In this document: positions 56,088-63,454 of the stretch, piece after piece
Layout: the number at the start of each line of letters is the position of its first letter
Position numbering within the stretch: the first letter of the stretch is position 1
Source: Deltaproteobacteria bacterium
Lineage (GTDB): Bacteria > Desulfobacterota > Binatia > UBA12015
Assembly (NCBI GenBank): GCA_029262355.1
Contig: JAJCZO010000389.1
Span: 1-63,454 of the forward strand
Direction: 5' to 3'
DNA length: 63,454 bases
The notes under the pieces: generated by a model
Database searches by the model: none
The model's input: the letters and a program-made list of their open reading frames with translations, nothing else
What the model was told of the DNA's origin: nothing
Position numbers and translations under genes: made by a program

Positions 56088-56266
56088 GGTTTTCCTCGCT
56101 TCTGGTGTGTGGAACGCAATGGTGCTCTTCCACGCATAACCTGTCCGGCCTGGGCGGCCCCTGTCAACAGAAAACCTGCGCCACACGGACTCCGCCCACA
56201 CGACATGGCGTCTGCGCGGGTTGCCCACGACCTGCCAGTGTGCGCGAATTGCGGTGAGAGTCCCGC

Positions 56267-57514
56267 ATGCTCATCCTCCTCTTCCTCGCGCTCCTCATCC
56301 TCACCTCACCGGCGGACGCGGCCAGCGCCACGTGCTCGACCGTAGTCGTGCGCAACGACCTCGACCCGGCCGGCTTCCCGTTCGGAAACCGATTCTCCGA
56401 CGACATGTCGGTCAATGCCAGCGGCGACGTCGTGTTCGTCGCCCGCCCCTCCGGGTCGCGCCATCGGCTGTACATCTATCCGGCGAGCGGCGCGGACGAG
56501 ATCGTCGCATCGGGCACCGGCCCCGCCCCGGGCGGGGCGACCTTCAAAAAGAAGCCGTTCTCCGACATGTCGATGAACGACGCGGGAGACCTCGCGTTTC
56601 GCGCCGGCCTCGAGAGCCAGGGACAGGCGCTCCTCGTGCGCAGAGCCTCGATGCCGCTGGCCATCGCCGTGCGCCAGGGCGGCGCCGCTCCCATCGGTGG
56701 AACGTTCGATGAGATCCTCGAAGTCGGCCACGTGACCACGGATGGCCAGGTCTCGTTCGTTGCAACGACGACGGGCGGGCCAAAGGGCGTCTTTCAACAC
56801 GATCTCGCAAGCGGCACCACGACTACCGCCGTCGCCGAAGGCGCACCTGTGACGATGCCCCCGGGCCGAACGCTCTGTACCATCAAGCACGCGGCCCTCG
56901 CGGGCGGTGGGCAGTTCGCGGTGCGCGCAAACTCCAAGGTCGACTGCGACGATGCGTCAGAGACGTCGCTCGAGGGGATCTATCACCTGCTGGCCGGAAC
57001 GCTCACCGAGGTCGCGCTCACGTCAAGCCCCAGTCCCGTACCGGGGGCCATCTACGACGACGTCATCGGAACTCCGAGCGTGAACGGCCTCGGTGAAATC
57101 GCATTCCTCGCAAAGCTCGACGGAAGCAGCCGCAAGCACGGGCTCTTCCGGTGGGATGGGGTCGCCATCACCACCGAAGTTCTCGTAGGTGGCATCGAAG
57201 CCACGACCGGCGGCATCGTCAAGGCCATCCAGGCCTTCCGATTGACGGACACGAGCGACCTCATCGTGAGCACGAAATTCAAGGGAGGAAGCCACAAGCA
57301 GGCGATCCTCCGTCACGGTGCGGCGACGACCATCGTCCTCGGCAAGAGCGACACTCCCCCTACCGATCGATTCGCTCTGGGGGCAGAGTACCGAAGCTTC
57401 GGAAAACGGACACTCGGCGCGTCCGCGGGCGCCGAGCAGATCGTCGTGCGCGCCAAGCTCAAGGACGTGATCGTCCCCAAGGGGAAAACCGCCGTGATCC
57501 TGTGCGCGCCTTGA
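56267..57514 (+). CDS. Secreted repeat (beta-propeller-like) protein
   Basis: A 415-aa exported protein. MLILLFLALLILTSPADA is the signal peptide. At least four blade-like repeats of about 60-65 residues follow, each centred on a (D/N)xxGD(V/L/I)(V/A)F sequence: SVNASGDVVFVARPSG, SMNDAGDLAFRAGLESQG, HVTTDGQVSFVATTTGG and SVNGLGEIAFLAKLDGS. Such blades build a propeller. Three cysteines are seen near the termini. Function unknown; a surface binding protein is plausible. Convergent with the CDF transporter. Confidence 0.75.
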   Translation: MLILLFLALLILTSPADAASATCSTVVVRNDLDPAGFPFGNRFSDDMSVNASGDVVFVARPSGSRHRLYIYPASGADEIVASGTGPAPGGATFKKKPFSDMSMNDAGDLAFRAGLESQGQALLVRRASMPLAIAVRQGGAAPIGGTFDEILEVGHVTTDGQVSFVATTTGGPKGVFQHDLASGTTTTAVAEGAPVTMPPGRTLCTIKHAALAGGGQFAVRANSKVDCDDASETSLEGIYHLLAGTLTEVALTSSPSPVPGAIYDDVIGTPSVNGLGEIAFLAKLDGSSRKHGLFRWDGVAITTEVLVGGIEATTGGIVKAIQAFRLTDTSDLIVSTKFKGGSHKQAILRHGAATTIVLGKSDTPPTDRFALGAEYRSFGKRTLGASAGAEQIVVRAKLKDVIVPKGKTAVILCAP

Positions 57515-57537
57515 TCTAGCGCCCGGAGATCTGGAGC

Positions 57538-58557
57538 CTACGCCAGCGGCTCGATCGATCGGGCTTCTTCCAGCGTCAGCGGGGGGCGGCTCTCGAACGG
57601 GAACCGCCGGATCGGGCAATCGGCCACGTCACAGACGCGGCAGGGTTCACGCCGGCAGGGATCGGTATGGAATACGATCTCTCCGTCGACGGATCCGGCT
57701 CGTAGAACGGCAGCCTCAAACGCGTTCACCGCCTCGTGCGCCGTCTCCACCGTCCAATACTCCGGCACGATCAGGTGAGCATCCACGTGCGTCACCGCGC
57801 CCGAACGGATGGCGCGCAGATGATGCACCCGAATGATTCCGGGGAACGCGCTCGAATCGAAGGCCGCAACGATCCGCTCGAGAAGTTCCGTGTCTTCCTC
57901 ATCCAGTAGGCCTCCGGCGCCGTGCCGCACGAGGGCGGCGCCCGTCCACCCGAGGTTCAACCCGACGGCCAGCGCCGTGAGCGGGTCGAAGACCGCCATG
58001 CCCGTCACCCGAACGAGCCCCAGGCCGACCACGACCCCGATGCTCGTCTTGAAGTCCGAGAGCACGTGCCGACCATCCGCGATCAGCGTGATGGAACCCG
58101 TCTTCTCACCGGCCCGCACCAGGTACATCCCAAGCCCCAGGTTCACCAGCCCCGCCCCGACCGAGAGGAGAAGACCGAAGTCGAGCTTCTCTACCTGCGC
58201 GCCAACCACGAATTCCTGGATCGCAAACCAGATGATCAAGACGGAGGCGAAAGAGATCAGTCCTCCTTCGAAGACCGCACTCATGTACTCGATCTTGCCG
58301 TGGCCGTAGGGGTGGCCCGCGTCGGCGGGGCGCCTAGCGAAGAGAACTCCCCCGAGGGCGAACGTCGCCCCGACGACGTTCGTGATCGACTCGAGCGCGT
58401 CAGACAGGATCGCGGCCGATCCGGTCGCCAGGTACGCGACGTACTTCACGCCGAGAAGAAGTCCGCCGACGACCAGAGAAATCGAGATCGCGCGGATTCG
58501 AAGTCGATTCGCCGCCTCGGCGTCGAGCGCGGCCGGCGCGTCTCCGTGGGAGATCAT
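57538..58557 (-). CDS. Cation diffusion facilitator with C-terminal cysteine cluster
   Basis: A 339-aa inner-membrane metal/proton antiporter of the CDF family. Six helices, with [20 protein letters not shown] (metal site A, DxxxD form) and [19 protein letters not shown] (second half, HxxxD), plus [20 protein letters not shown] at helix 3. The cytoplasmic domain ([20 protein letters not shown]) follows. It ends unusually with [20 protein letters not shown], four closely spaced cysteines that could bind a metal. Zn, Fe, Mn or Co are possible substrates. Its ATG overlaps the start of the hisF stop region (TGATG arrangement), in line with hisF as the next gene on the minus strand. Confidence 0.9.
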   Translation of the reverse strand: MISHGDAPAALDAEAANRLRIRAISISLVVGGLLLGVKYVAYLATGSAAILSDALESITNVVGATFALGGVLFARRPADAGHPYGHGKIEYMSAVFEGGLISFASVLIIWFAIQEFVVGAQVEKLDFGLLLSVGAGLVNLGLGMYLVRAGEKTGSITLIADGRHVLSDFKTSIGVVVGLGLVRVTGMAVFDPLTALAVGLNLGWTGAALVRHGAGGLLDEEDTELLERIVAAFDSSAFPGIIRVHHLRAIRSGAVTHVDAHLIVPEYWTVETAHEAVNAFEAAVLRAGSVDGEIVFHTDPCRREPCRVCDVADCPIRRFPFESRPPLTLEEARSIEPLA

Positions 58558-59315
58558 GGACGGACGGGAACACCCCGGTCGCGCAAGAACTCCTTGCACT
58601 GCTCGATCGAGTACTCTTCGTAGTGAAAGATCGATGCGGCCAGCACGGCGCTCGCATGCCCGTCGACGAGCGCGTCGTGCAGGTGGGCAAGGGTCCCGGC
58701 ACCGCCGGACGCGATGACCGGAACTCCGACCGCATCAGACACGGCCCGCGTGAGCCCGAGATCGTAGCCGTCCCGCGTTCCGTCACCGTCCATGCTGGTC
58801 AACAGAATCTCGCCGGCGCCCCCGTCGGTCAACCGCCGCGCCCACTGCACCGCATCGAGACCCGTAGGCCGCCGACCGCCGTGCGTGAAGACCTCCCAGC
58901 GATCTTCGCCCGGGATGCGCTTGGCATCGATCGCAACGACGATGCACTGGGTACCAAAGCGTTCGGCACCGCGGGTCACGAGCTCAGGCTCGGATACGGC
59001 GGCTGTATTGATCGAGACTTTGTCCGCGCCCGCGCGAAGCAAAATCCGGATGTCCTCCTCGGTTCGTACACCCCCGCCGACCGTGAGCGGCATGAAGCAG
59101 CGTTCGGCCGTCTCTCGCACAACGTCCAACAAGATCCCGCGCTCCTCGTGGGAAGCAGTGATGTCCAGGAAGCAGAGTTCGTCTGCACCCTCTTCGTCGT
59201 ACCGCGTCGCGACCTCGACGGGGTCGCCCGCGTCGCGCAGGCCAACGAACCCAATACCCTTCACGACGCGCCCAGCCTTCACGTCGAGGCACGGGATGAT
59301 CCGGCGCGCGAGCAT
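58554..59315 (-). CDS. hisF: Imidazole glycerol phosphate synthase, cyclase subunit
   Basis: With HisH, turns PRFAR plus ammonia into imidazole glycerol phosphate and AICAR, in histidine synthesis. The 253-aa beta/alpha barrel starts [20 protein letters not shown] with catalytic Asp near residue 11, has [35 protein letters not shown], the second catalytic Asp in [20 protein letters not shown], and [17 protein letters not shown]. Its ATG overlaps the hisA stop (TGATG). Confidence 0.97.
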   Translation of the reverse strand: MLARRIIPCLDVKAGRVVKGIGFVGLRDAGDPVEVATRYDEEGADELCFLDITASHEERGILLDVVRETAERCFMPLTVGGGVRTEEDIRILLRAGADKVSINTAAVSEPELVTRGAERFGTQCIVVAIDAKRIPGEDRWEVFTHGGRRPTGLDAVQWARRLTDGGAGEILLTSMDGDGTRDGYDLGLTRAVSDAVGVPVIASGGAGTLAHLHDALVDGHASAVLAASIFHYEEYSIEQCKEFLRDRGVPVRP

Positions 59316-60061
59316 CAGGGCTCTCCTCGACCGACGCGAACGGCCTCCGCCAGGTCGACCGCGTTCTCGTAGAGGGCACGCCCGATGATCACCCCGGACA
59401 GGTTCGCGCCGTTCTCGAAGGCGGCGCGCGCGAGGCGCACATCCTCGATGGTTGCGACGCCACCCGAGACGATGACCGGCACTCCGTGGGCCGAAGCGAA
59501 CTCTACCGTCGCAGCGAGATTTGCGCCCTGCCCCGTTCCGTCGCGGCGGATGTCGGTAAAGACGATCGCGGCCGCTCCGGCCGCATCCGCGCACCTGGCG
59601 ACGTCCAGAGGCGTGGTCGCCGCTTCGTCGAGCCAGCCCGCGGTAGCGACCTTCCCGTCGCGCTGGTCGATGCCCACGGCCACACGCCCCGGAAAACGCG
59701 CGCACGCCCGCTCGACGAGCGACGGATCCCTCACCGCGGCCGTCCCCAAGATCGCCCGGTCCGCCCCGGCGTCGAGAACACCCGCGATCGCGTCGAGGTC
59801 GCGAAGCCCACCGCCAACTTGGACTGGGATGCGCAAGGCCGCGCAGATCTCAGCGATGACCGAACCGTGTGCGCGCTCGCCCCGAGCCGCGCCGTCGAGA
59901 TCGACGACGTGAAGACGCTGACCACCCTCTGATTCCCAGCGCTGCGCCATCGCGACCGGGTCGTCTCCGTACGTCGTCTCAGCCTCGAAGTCGCCCTGGA
60001 GGAGCCGCACGCAGCGCCCGCCGCGCAAATCGATCGCCGGAATGATCTCGAACGTGCTCAC
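59315..60061 (-). CDS. hisA: Phosphoribosylformimino-AICAR phosphate isomerase
   Basis: Isomerises ProFAR to PRFAR, a beta/alpha barrel related to HisF. The 248-aa protein starts [20 protein letters not shown] with the catalytic Asp near residue 11. [20 protein letters not shown] and [20 protein letters not shown] carry the second catalytic Asp and phosphate sites. It overlaps hisH by four bases. Confidence 0.96.
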   Translation of the reverse strand: MSTFEIIPAIDLRGGRCVRLLQGDFEAETTYGDDPVAMAQRWESEGGQRLHVVDLDGAARGERAHGSVIAEICAALRIPVQVGGGLRDLDAIAGVLDAGADRAILGTAAVRDPSLVERACARFPGRVAVGIDQRDGKVATAGWLDEAATTPLDVARCADAAGAAAIVFTDIRRDGTGQGANLAATVEFASAHGVPVIVSGGVATIEDVRLARAAFENGANLSGVIIGRALYENAVDLAEAVRVGRGEP

Positions 60062-60693
60062 GGCGCCCCTACTTTCCGCACGAAGTTGCGCAACAGGCGG
60101 ATGCCAGCCTCCTGACTCTTCTCCGGATGAAACTGCGTGGCAAACACGTTGTCTCGACCGACCGCCGCAGCAAACTCTTCGTCGCCGTAGGTTGCCGTGG
60201 CCGCCAGAAGCTCCGGCTCGGTCGGCTCTGCGTAAAACGAATGGACGAAGTAGTAGTAGGTCCCCTCGTCGATACCCGCGAGCATCGGGCTCGGGGTACG
60301 CATCCGGAGGCCATTCCAGCCCATGTGTGGGATCTTCACGCTCTTCGAGCGGAACTTGACGACCCGCCCCGGCAACACGCCCAGGCCCGCGACCCGCCCG
60401 AACTCCTCGCTCTCGTCGAACAAGATCTGCATTCCCACACAGATCCCGAAGAACGGACGACCCGATGCCGCTGCATCGACCACCACCTCGTTCAACCCTG
60501 CCTCCGCCAAGCTCCCCATGCAGTGCGCGAACGCCCCGACACCCGGCAGCACGACGGCGCGTGCCCGTTCGATGTCTGCAGCGGTCGGCGTCACACGCAC
60601 TTCGAGAGCGAGGCCCTCCTCTGCGGCCGCTCGCTCGAGCCCCTTCTGCGCGCTTCTCAGATTGCCGACTCCGTAGTCGACGATCGCGATCAC
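60058..60693 (-). CDS. hisH: Imidazole glycerol phosphate synthase, glutamine amidotransferase subunit
   Basis: Class I glutaminase that feeds ammonia to HisF. The 211-aa protein has DYGVGNLRSAQKGLERAA at the start, VLPGVGAFAHCMGSL, the catalytic Cys in FFGICVGMQILFDESEEFG, and the His-Glu pair in ATQFHPEKSQEAGIRLLRNF. It overlaps hisB by four bases (ATGA), so the four his genes form one coupled unit. Confidence 0.96.
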   Translation of the reverse strand: MIAIVDYGVGNLRSAQKGLERAAAEEGLALEVRVTPTAADIERARAVVLPGVGAFAHCMGSLAEAGLNEVVVDAAASGRPFFGICVGMQILFDESEEFGRVAGLGVLPGRVVKFRSKSVKIPHMGWNGLRMRTPSPMLAGIDEGTYYYFVHSFYAEPTEPELLAATATYGDEEFAAAVGRDNVFATQFHPEKSQEAGIRLLRNFVRKVGAP

Positions 60694-61403
60694 AGCGCGC
60701 CTTTTGTCGACAGCACTCCCGTCACCCGCGAATCGAACTGGGTAGCGGCGTCGAGCGCACGGCCGAGCCCCTTGAACATCGCCTCGATCATGTGGTGCGG
60801 GTTCCGGCCGCGAATGCAGTCGATGTGCAAGTTCATCTTGACCTCGTTGATGAACGAGAGCAGGAAGTCGTGCACGAGGCCGGTGTCGAAGTCGCCAACC
60901 CGCTCCTGACCCGGGTCGAGCTCGTAGACGAGATAGGGACGACCGGAGAGATCCGCGACGACCGAAACGAGCGCCTCATCGAGCGGAACCGACGACTGCC
61001 CGAAGCGACGAATGCCGATCTTGTCGCCGAGCGCCTCGCGGAACACCTGCCCAAGCGTGAGCCCCACGTCTTCGACCGTGTGGTGCTGATCGACCTCGAG
61101 ATCGCCCGTGGCGCGAACCACCAGATCGAAGAACCCGTGCTTGCTCCACAACTCGAGCATGTGGTCGAGGAACGGCACGCCCGTCGAGATCGTCGACGAG
61201 CCCGATCCGTCGAGCGCGAGCTCGACGAAGACACTCGTCTCACGGGTGGTCCGCTCGAGAGCGGCCTTGCGCACCGGTGCCGCCCTCGTGCGCACGAGCG
61301 CCTTGGCCCGAGGCGCAGGGCGCCCAGAGGCAGGCGTGGAGCGCTTCTTCGGGGGTGTCTTCTGCGCTCGAGTGGCGCTCTTCTTCGCGGCCTTGCGTGC
61401 CAT
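60690..61403 (-). CDS. hisB: Imidazoleglycerol-phosphate dehydratase with basic N-terminal tail
   Basis: Dehydrates imidazole glycerol phosphate to imidazole acetol phosphate. The 237-aa enzyme keeps the family core from about residue 50: TGVPFLDHMLELWSKHGFFD, DQHHTVEDVGLTLGQVF and DLSGRPYLVYELD hold the manganese His and Glu ligands, and GRNPHHMIEAMFKGLGRALD the second set. It has an extra front segment of about 50 residues rich in Lys, Arg, Ala and Pro (ARKAAKKSATRAQKTPPKKR). First gene of the his cluster. The ATG at 61403 is used. Confidence 0.94.
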   Translation of the reverse strand: MARKAAKKSATRAQKTPPKKRSTPASGRPAPRAKALVRTRAAPVRKAALERTTRETSVFVELALDGSGSSTISTGVPFLDHMLELWSKHGFFDLVVRATGDLEVDQHHTVEDVGLTLGQVFREALGDKIGIRRFGQSSVPLDEALVSVVADLSGRPYLVYELDPGQERVGDFDTGLVHDFLLSFINEVKMNLHIDCIRGRNPHHMIEAMFKGLGRALDAATQFDSRVTGVLSTKGAL

Positions 61404-61512
61404 CGATCGATCTTCGCATACCGGCCCCGTAGGCGCGAGATTCCGGACTGGACCGGGGCTTCCGATTTCACGATCGTATTGATACGGCACCGCAACGGCG
61501 CGGGAGGGCAGG

Positions 61513-62250
61513 ATGGAGACGGAGACACACGACGACGACGGACCGACGGTTGTGGGCGCCTACTCGCACGGCGCAGACACGCTCAAGGCGCAGCCAGGGC
61601 GACTCATCCTGATTCTGTTCCTATTCGTCGTCCTGCAGCTCCCGGCTAATGGCGGCGAGTCCCTGGGTGACGTCGGCGGCGTCCTCGGTACCCTGTACCA
61701 AGTCCTGGTGGTGGGTCCGCTCACGTTCGGTCTCTCGTACACGTTCCTGATCGCGATCCGGGGCCAGGTACCCGAGGTCGGAGACCTCTTCGCGCCATTT
61801 CAACGCGGCTACCTCTCCGCGGTCGCCGCGGCGGTCTTCTTGCCGATCGTGCTCATGATCTCGGCACTGCCCTTGGTCGGAGCGATGGGAATCGCGTTCA
61901 TCGGCGACAAGCCCTCGCCCTTGGCCTTTCTGGGTGCAGCCCTCCTCGTCGTCCTACCGATCTTCGCTGCCGTCCGGCTGAGCTTCGTGCCGTATCTCCT
62001 CATCGACGAGGGGATGGGCCCGATCGAAGTCCTGGGTGAGAGCTGGGCACGTACGAAGCCGGTCCAGCTGACGATCCTGGGTGTCGAGGCTCTATCCGCC
62101 CCCCTGCTCCTGCTGGGGCTTCTCCTTCTGATCGTCGGCGTCGTCCCAGCGATGATCCTCGCAGGCCTAGCGCTTGCGACCGTGTACGACGACGTCGCGT
62201 CCGACGAGCTCGACGCCGGTGAGGACGACAGCCTGGCACCCGCTTCCTAG
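61513..62250 (+). CDS. Polytopic membrane protein, unknown
   Basis: A 245-aa inner-membrane protein with about five or six helices (LILILFLFVVLQLPANG, VAAAVFLPIVLMISALPLVG, FLGAALLVVLPIFAAVRLSF, LLLLGLLLLIVGVVPAMILA). The segment FAAVRLSFVPYLLIDEGMGP followed by ESWARTKP resembles the conserved loop of DUF975 and related membrane proteins of unknown role. GGGAGGGCAGG precedes the ATG and supports this start. Divergent from hisB. Confidence 0.8.
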   Translation: METETHDDDGPTVVGAYSHGADTLKAQPGRLILILFLFVVLQLPANGGESLGDVGGVLGTLYQVLVVGPLTFGLSYTFLIAIRGQVPEVGDLFAPFQRGYLSAVAAAVFLPIVLMISALPLVGAMGIAFIGDKPSPLAFLGAALLVVLPIFAAVRLSFVPYLLIDEGMGPIEVLGESWARTKPVQLTILGVEALSAPLLLLGLLLLIVGVVPAMILAGLALATVYDDVASDELDAGEDDSLAPAS

Positions 62251-62268
62251 TCCCGTGTATCCGAGGCA

Positions 62269-62314
62269 CCGGGCAGGTGGGGGCGCCGTCGGTGCTTCAG
62301 CGCTTCTTGCCCGG
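62269..62314. terminator. Possible hairpin between convergent genes
   Basis: CCGGGCA (62269-62275) pairs with TGCCCGG (62308-62314) across a 32-base loop that itself has partial pairing. Weak terminator candidate between the membrane gene and the carotenoid oxygenase. Confidence 0.3.
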
Positions 62315-62342
62315 ACCGAACACCCACGACCCCGCCTCGACC

Positions 62343-63454
62343 TCAGGCCCCATCCGGCACCCAGACTCCGTGGAACCCGTACGGCACCCGTTGCGGCAGA
62401 GCGACTTCCGCGATCGGCCCGCGCACGACGTTCTGCGCGTCGAGGACAACGAACGTACTTTCATTTCGAGCATGATCGTAGGTGTAGGCCAGGAGCCAGC
62501 CTTCGCCTTCGGCCGCCCCTCCCGCGACGAAGAAGGCCTCGCCGATGTGCCGATTGGGCCCGGGATCCCACGCGAGCGCATCACCGCTTCGGCGGTCGAG
62601 GTGGAGAACGCCCCCGGTGTTCACCGTGTCCGGGTGGTCGCGGAAGGTCGTGAACCAACCATGCTGGTTGCGGCGCCCCGTGAACCGGCGGTCGTGGACC
62701 GGGAAGTCCAGCGGCCGCTCGATCAGAACCTCGTCGCGGAAGCTTAGCGAGTCGCCGGCCGTGTTCACGCTCCAGCGATACAGAGCGCTGCGGGTGTCGC
62801 CAAACCGCTCTCCGTCCATCATTCGATCGAAGCGGCTCACGTCGATCACGACCTCGTCACCGTCGCGGAACGCGTTCAGCTCGTGAAAGACGTAGCACGG
62901 CTCGATCTCCACCCAGCGGATCTGGTCCCCGGTACCGCCCAGCGGCATGACACCGATGCGCGCCCCGTAGTCGTCGTTCCACGAGAACGGGAAGTCGTCG
63001 CCGCTCGCCGCGATGTCGAAATCGAATAAGACCGGCAGATCCCAGAAGATGACGTCACGCTCCGTGATGGCGAACGAGTGAATCATCGAATTCGCGCCAA
63101 GCTCGATGTTGCTGCTGTGAATGATGTCACCAGCTGGATTCGCAACGTGGTAGGTCAAGTACGGCGGCACGAACCAGTAGCCGAAGAAGTGCATGTTGCC
63201 CGTCGCCGGATCGATCTTCGCGTGCGCCGTGAACGACGTATTGAGCTTGCCGGCGAAATCCTGGACACCGATCGTGCTCAGGTCGCGCGGGTCGATCTGA
63301 TACGGCGCGCCAACCTCACCCGAGGTCAGGAGCTTCCCGCCGTGGTGGATGACACTCACATTGCTTTGGTTGTTGCCGCCGACCGGCGGGCCGCCGTCTG
63401 TGAAGTCGACCCCCTGCGTGTAGAGCGGCGTCTCGATGTAGCGATTGCGGTACC
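62343..63454 (-). CDS. Carotenoid oxygenase family protein (5' end outside window)
   Basis: The open frame continues past the window edge, so the N-terminal part is missing; about 370 residues are visible. The four iron-binding His regions of the RPE65/carotenoid-cleavage-dioxygenase family are recognisable: FTAHAKIDPATGNMHFFGY, SMIHSFAITERDVIFWDLP, YVFHELNAFRDGDEVVID and, close to the end, YGFHGVWVPDGA. These enzymes split carotenoids, stilbenes or lignin-like alkenes with oxygen. The substrate cannot be told. Convergent with the membrane gene. Confidence 0.92.
   Translation of the reverse strand, partial: YRNRYIETPLYTQGVDFTDGGPPVGGNNQSNVSVIHHGGKLLTSGEVGAPYQIDPRDLSTIGVQDFAGKLNTSFTAHAKIDPATGNMHFFGYWFVPPYLTYHVANPAGDIIHSSNIELGANSMIHSFAITERDVIFWDLPVLFDFDIAASGDDFPFSWNDDYGARIGVMPLGGTGDQIRWVEIEPCYVFHELNAFRDGDEVVIDVSRFDRMMDGERFGDTRSALYRWSVNTAGDSLSFRDEVLIERPLDFPVHDRRFTGRRNQHGWFTTFRDHPDTVNTGGVLHLDRRSGDALAWDPGPNRHIGEAFFVAGGAAEGEGWLLAYTYDHARNESTFVVLDAQNVVRGPIAEVALPQRVPYGFHGVWVPDGA

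Noticed and set aside
56162-56167. TTGACA (minus strand) upstream of the six-cysteine secreted gene
   Set aside because: No TA-type -10 element occurs at 16-18 bases; the nearest A+T run is more than 20 bases away.

Overview
The window is gene-dense, high-G+C DNA from a Gram-negative bacterium. The envelope genes show this: two TolC-family channels, LolA, an MlaC-like protein, MltB, an AlgH relative, a DUF3313 lipoprotein and three sulfatase-like lipoproteins. RNase J together with FabI, YajQ and a DksA-type regulator, plus many secreted proteins of unknown family (one with a cysteine-rich front end), suggests an uncultivated deltaproteobacterium-like or Binatota/Desulfobacterota-like lineage. 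That placement is inference. I see no rRNA, tRNA, CRISPR array, insertion sequence or phage genes. Content is chromosomal housekeeping mixed with lineage-specific surface genes.

Layout. 1-2.5 kb: end of aroC, convergent with an operon of a secreted protein and thiD. 2.5-11.15 kb: an intergenic region with inverted repeats, a small possible secreted protein, a structured leader, then a 2439-residue beta-helix protein made of seven ~350-residue modules, translationally coupled to a small basic secreted protein. 11.2-17.6 kb: MFS transporter, fabI with a 43-aa membrane peptide, and a four-gene envelope export operon (ABC ATPase, MlaC-like, ABC-2 permease, TolC). 17.6-28.5 kb: serA-purA, a second TolC, a Nudix hydrolase, a 30-aa membrane peptide, a kinase-like gene with folE, glycerate 2-kinase, a DksA-type regulator and yajQ. 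28.5-42 kb: ftsK-lolA, small secreted proteins, a cluster of three sulfatase-like lipoproteins and two polytopic GT-C-like membrane proteins, then RNase J and ssb. 42-63.5 kb: a cysteine-rich hydrolase, radC, an rRNA methyltransferase with moaC, yjbQ, an algH relative, an acyl-CoA dehydrogenase, mltB, cysC, a nitroreductase, trxB, an acyl-CoA synthetase, a methyltransferase-uracil-DNA glycosylase fusion, two secreted proteins, hisB-hisH-hisA-hisF-CDF, a membrane protein and the end of a carotenoid oxygenase.

The most unusual items are the seven-module giant with its small partner, the ABC/MlaC/TolC operon, the sulfatase-like cluster with non-canonical nucleophile motifs, the methyltransferase-glycosylase fusion, and promoters with a perfect TTGACA whose predicted start sites fall on the start codon, implying leaderless mRNAs.
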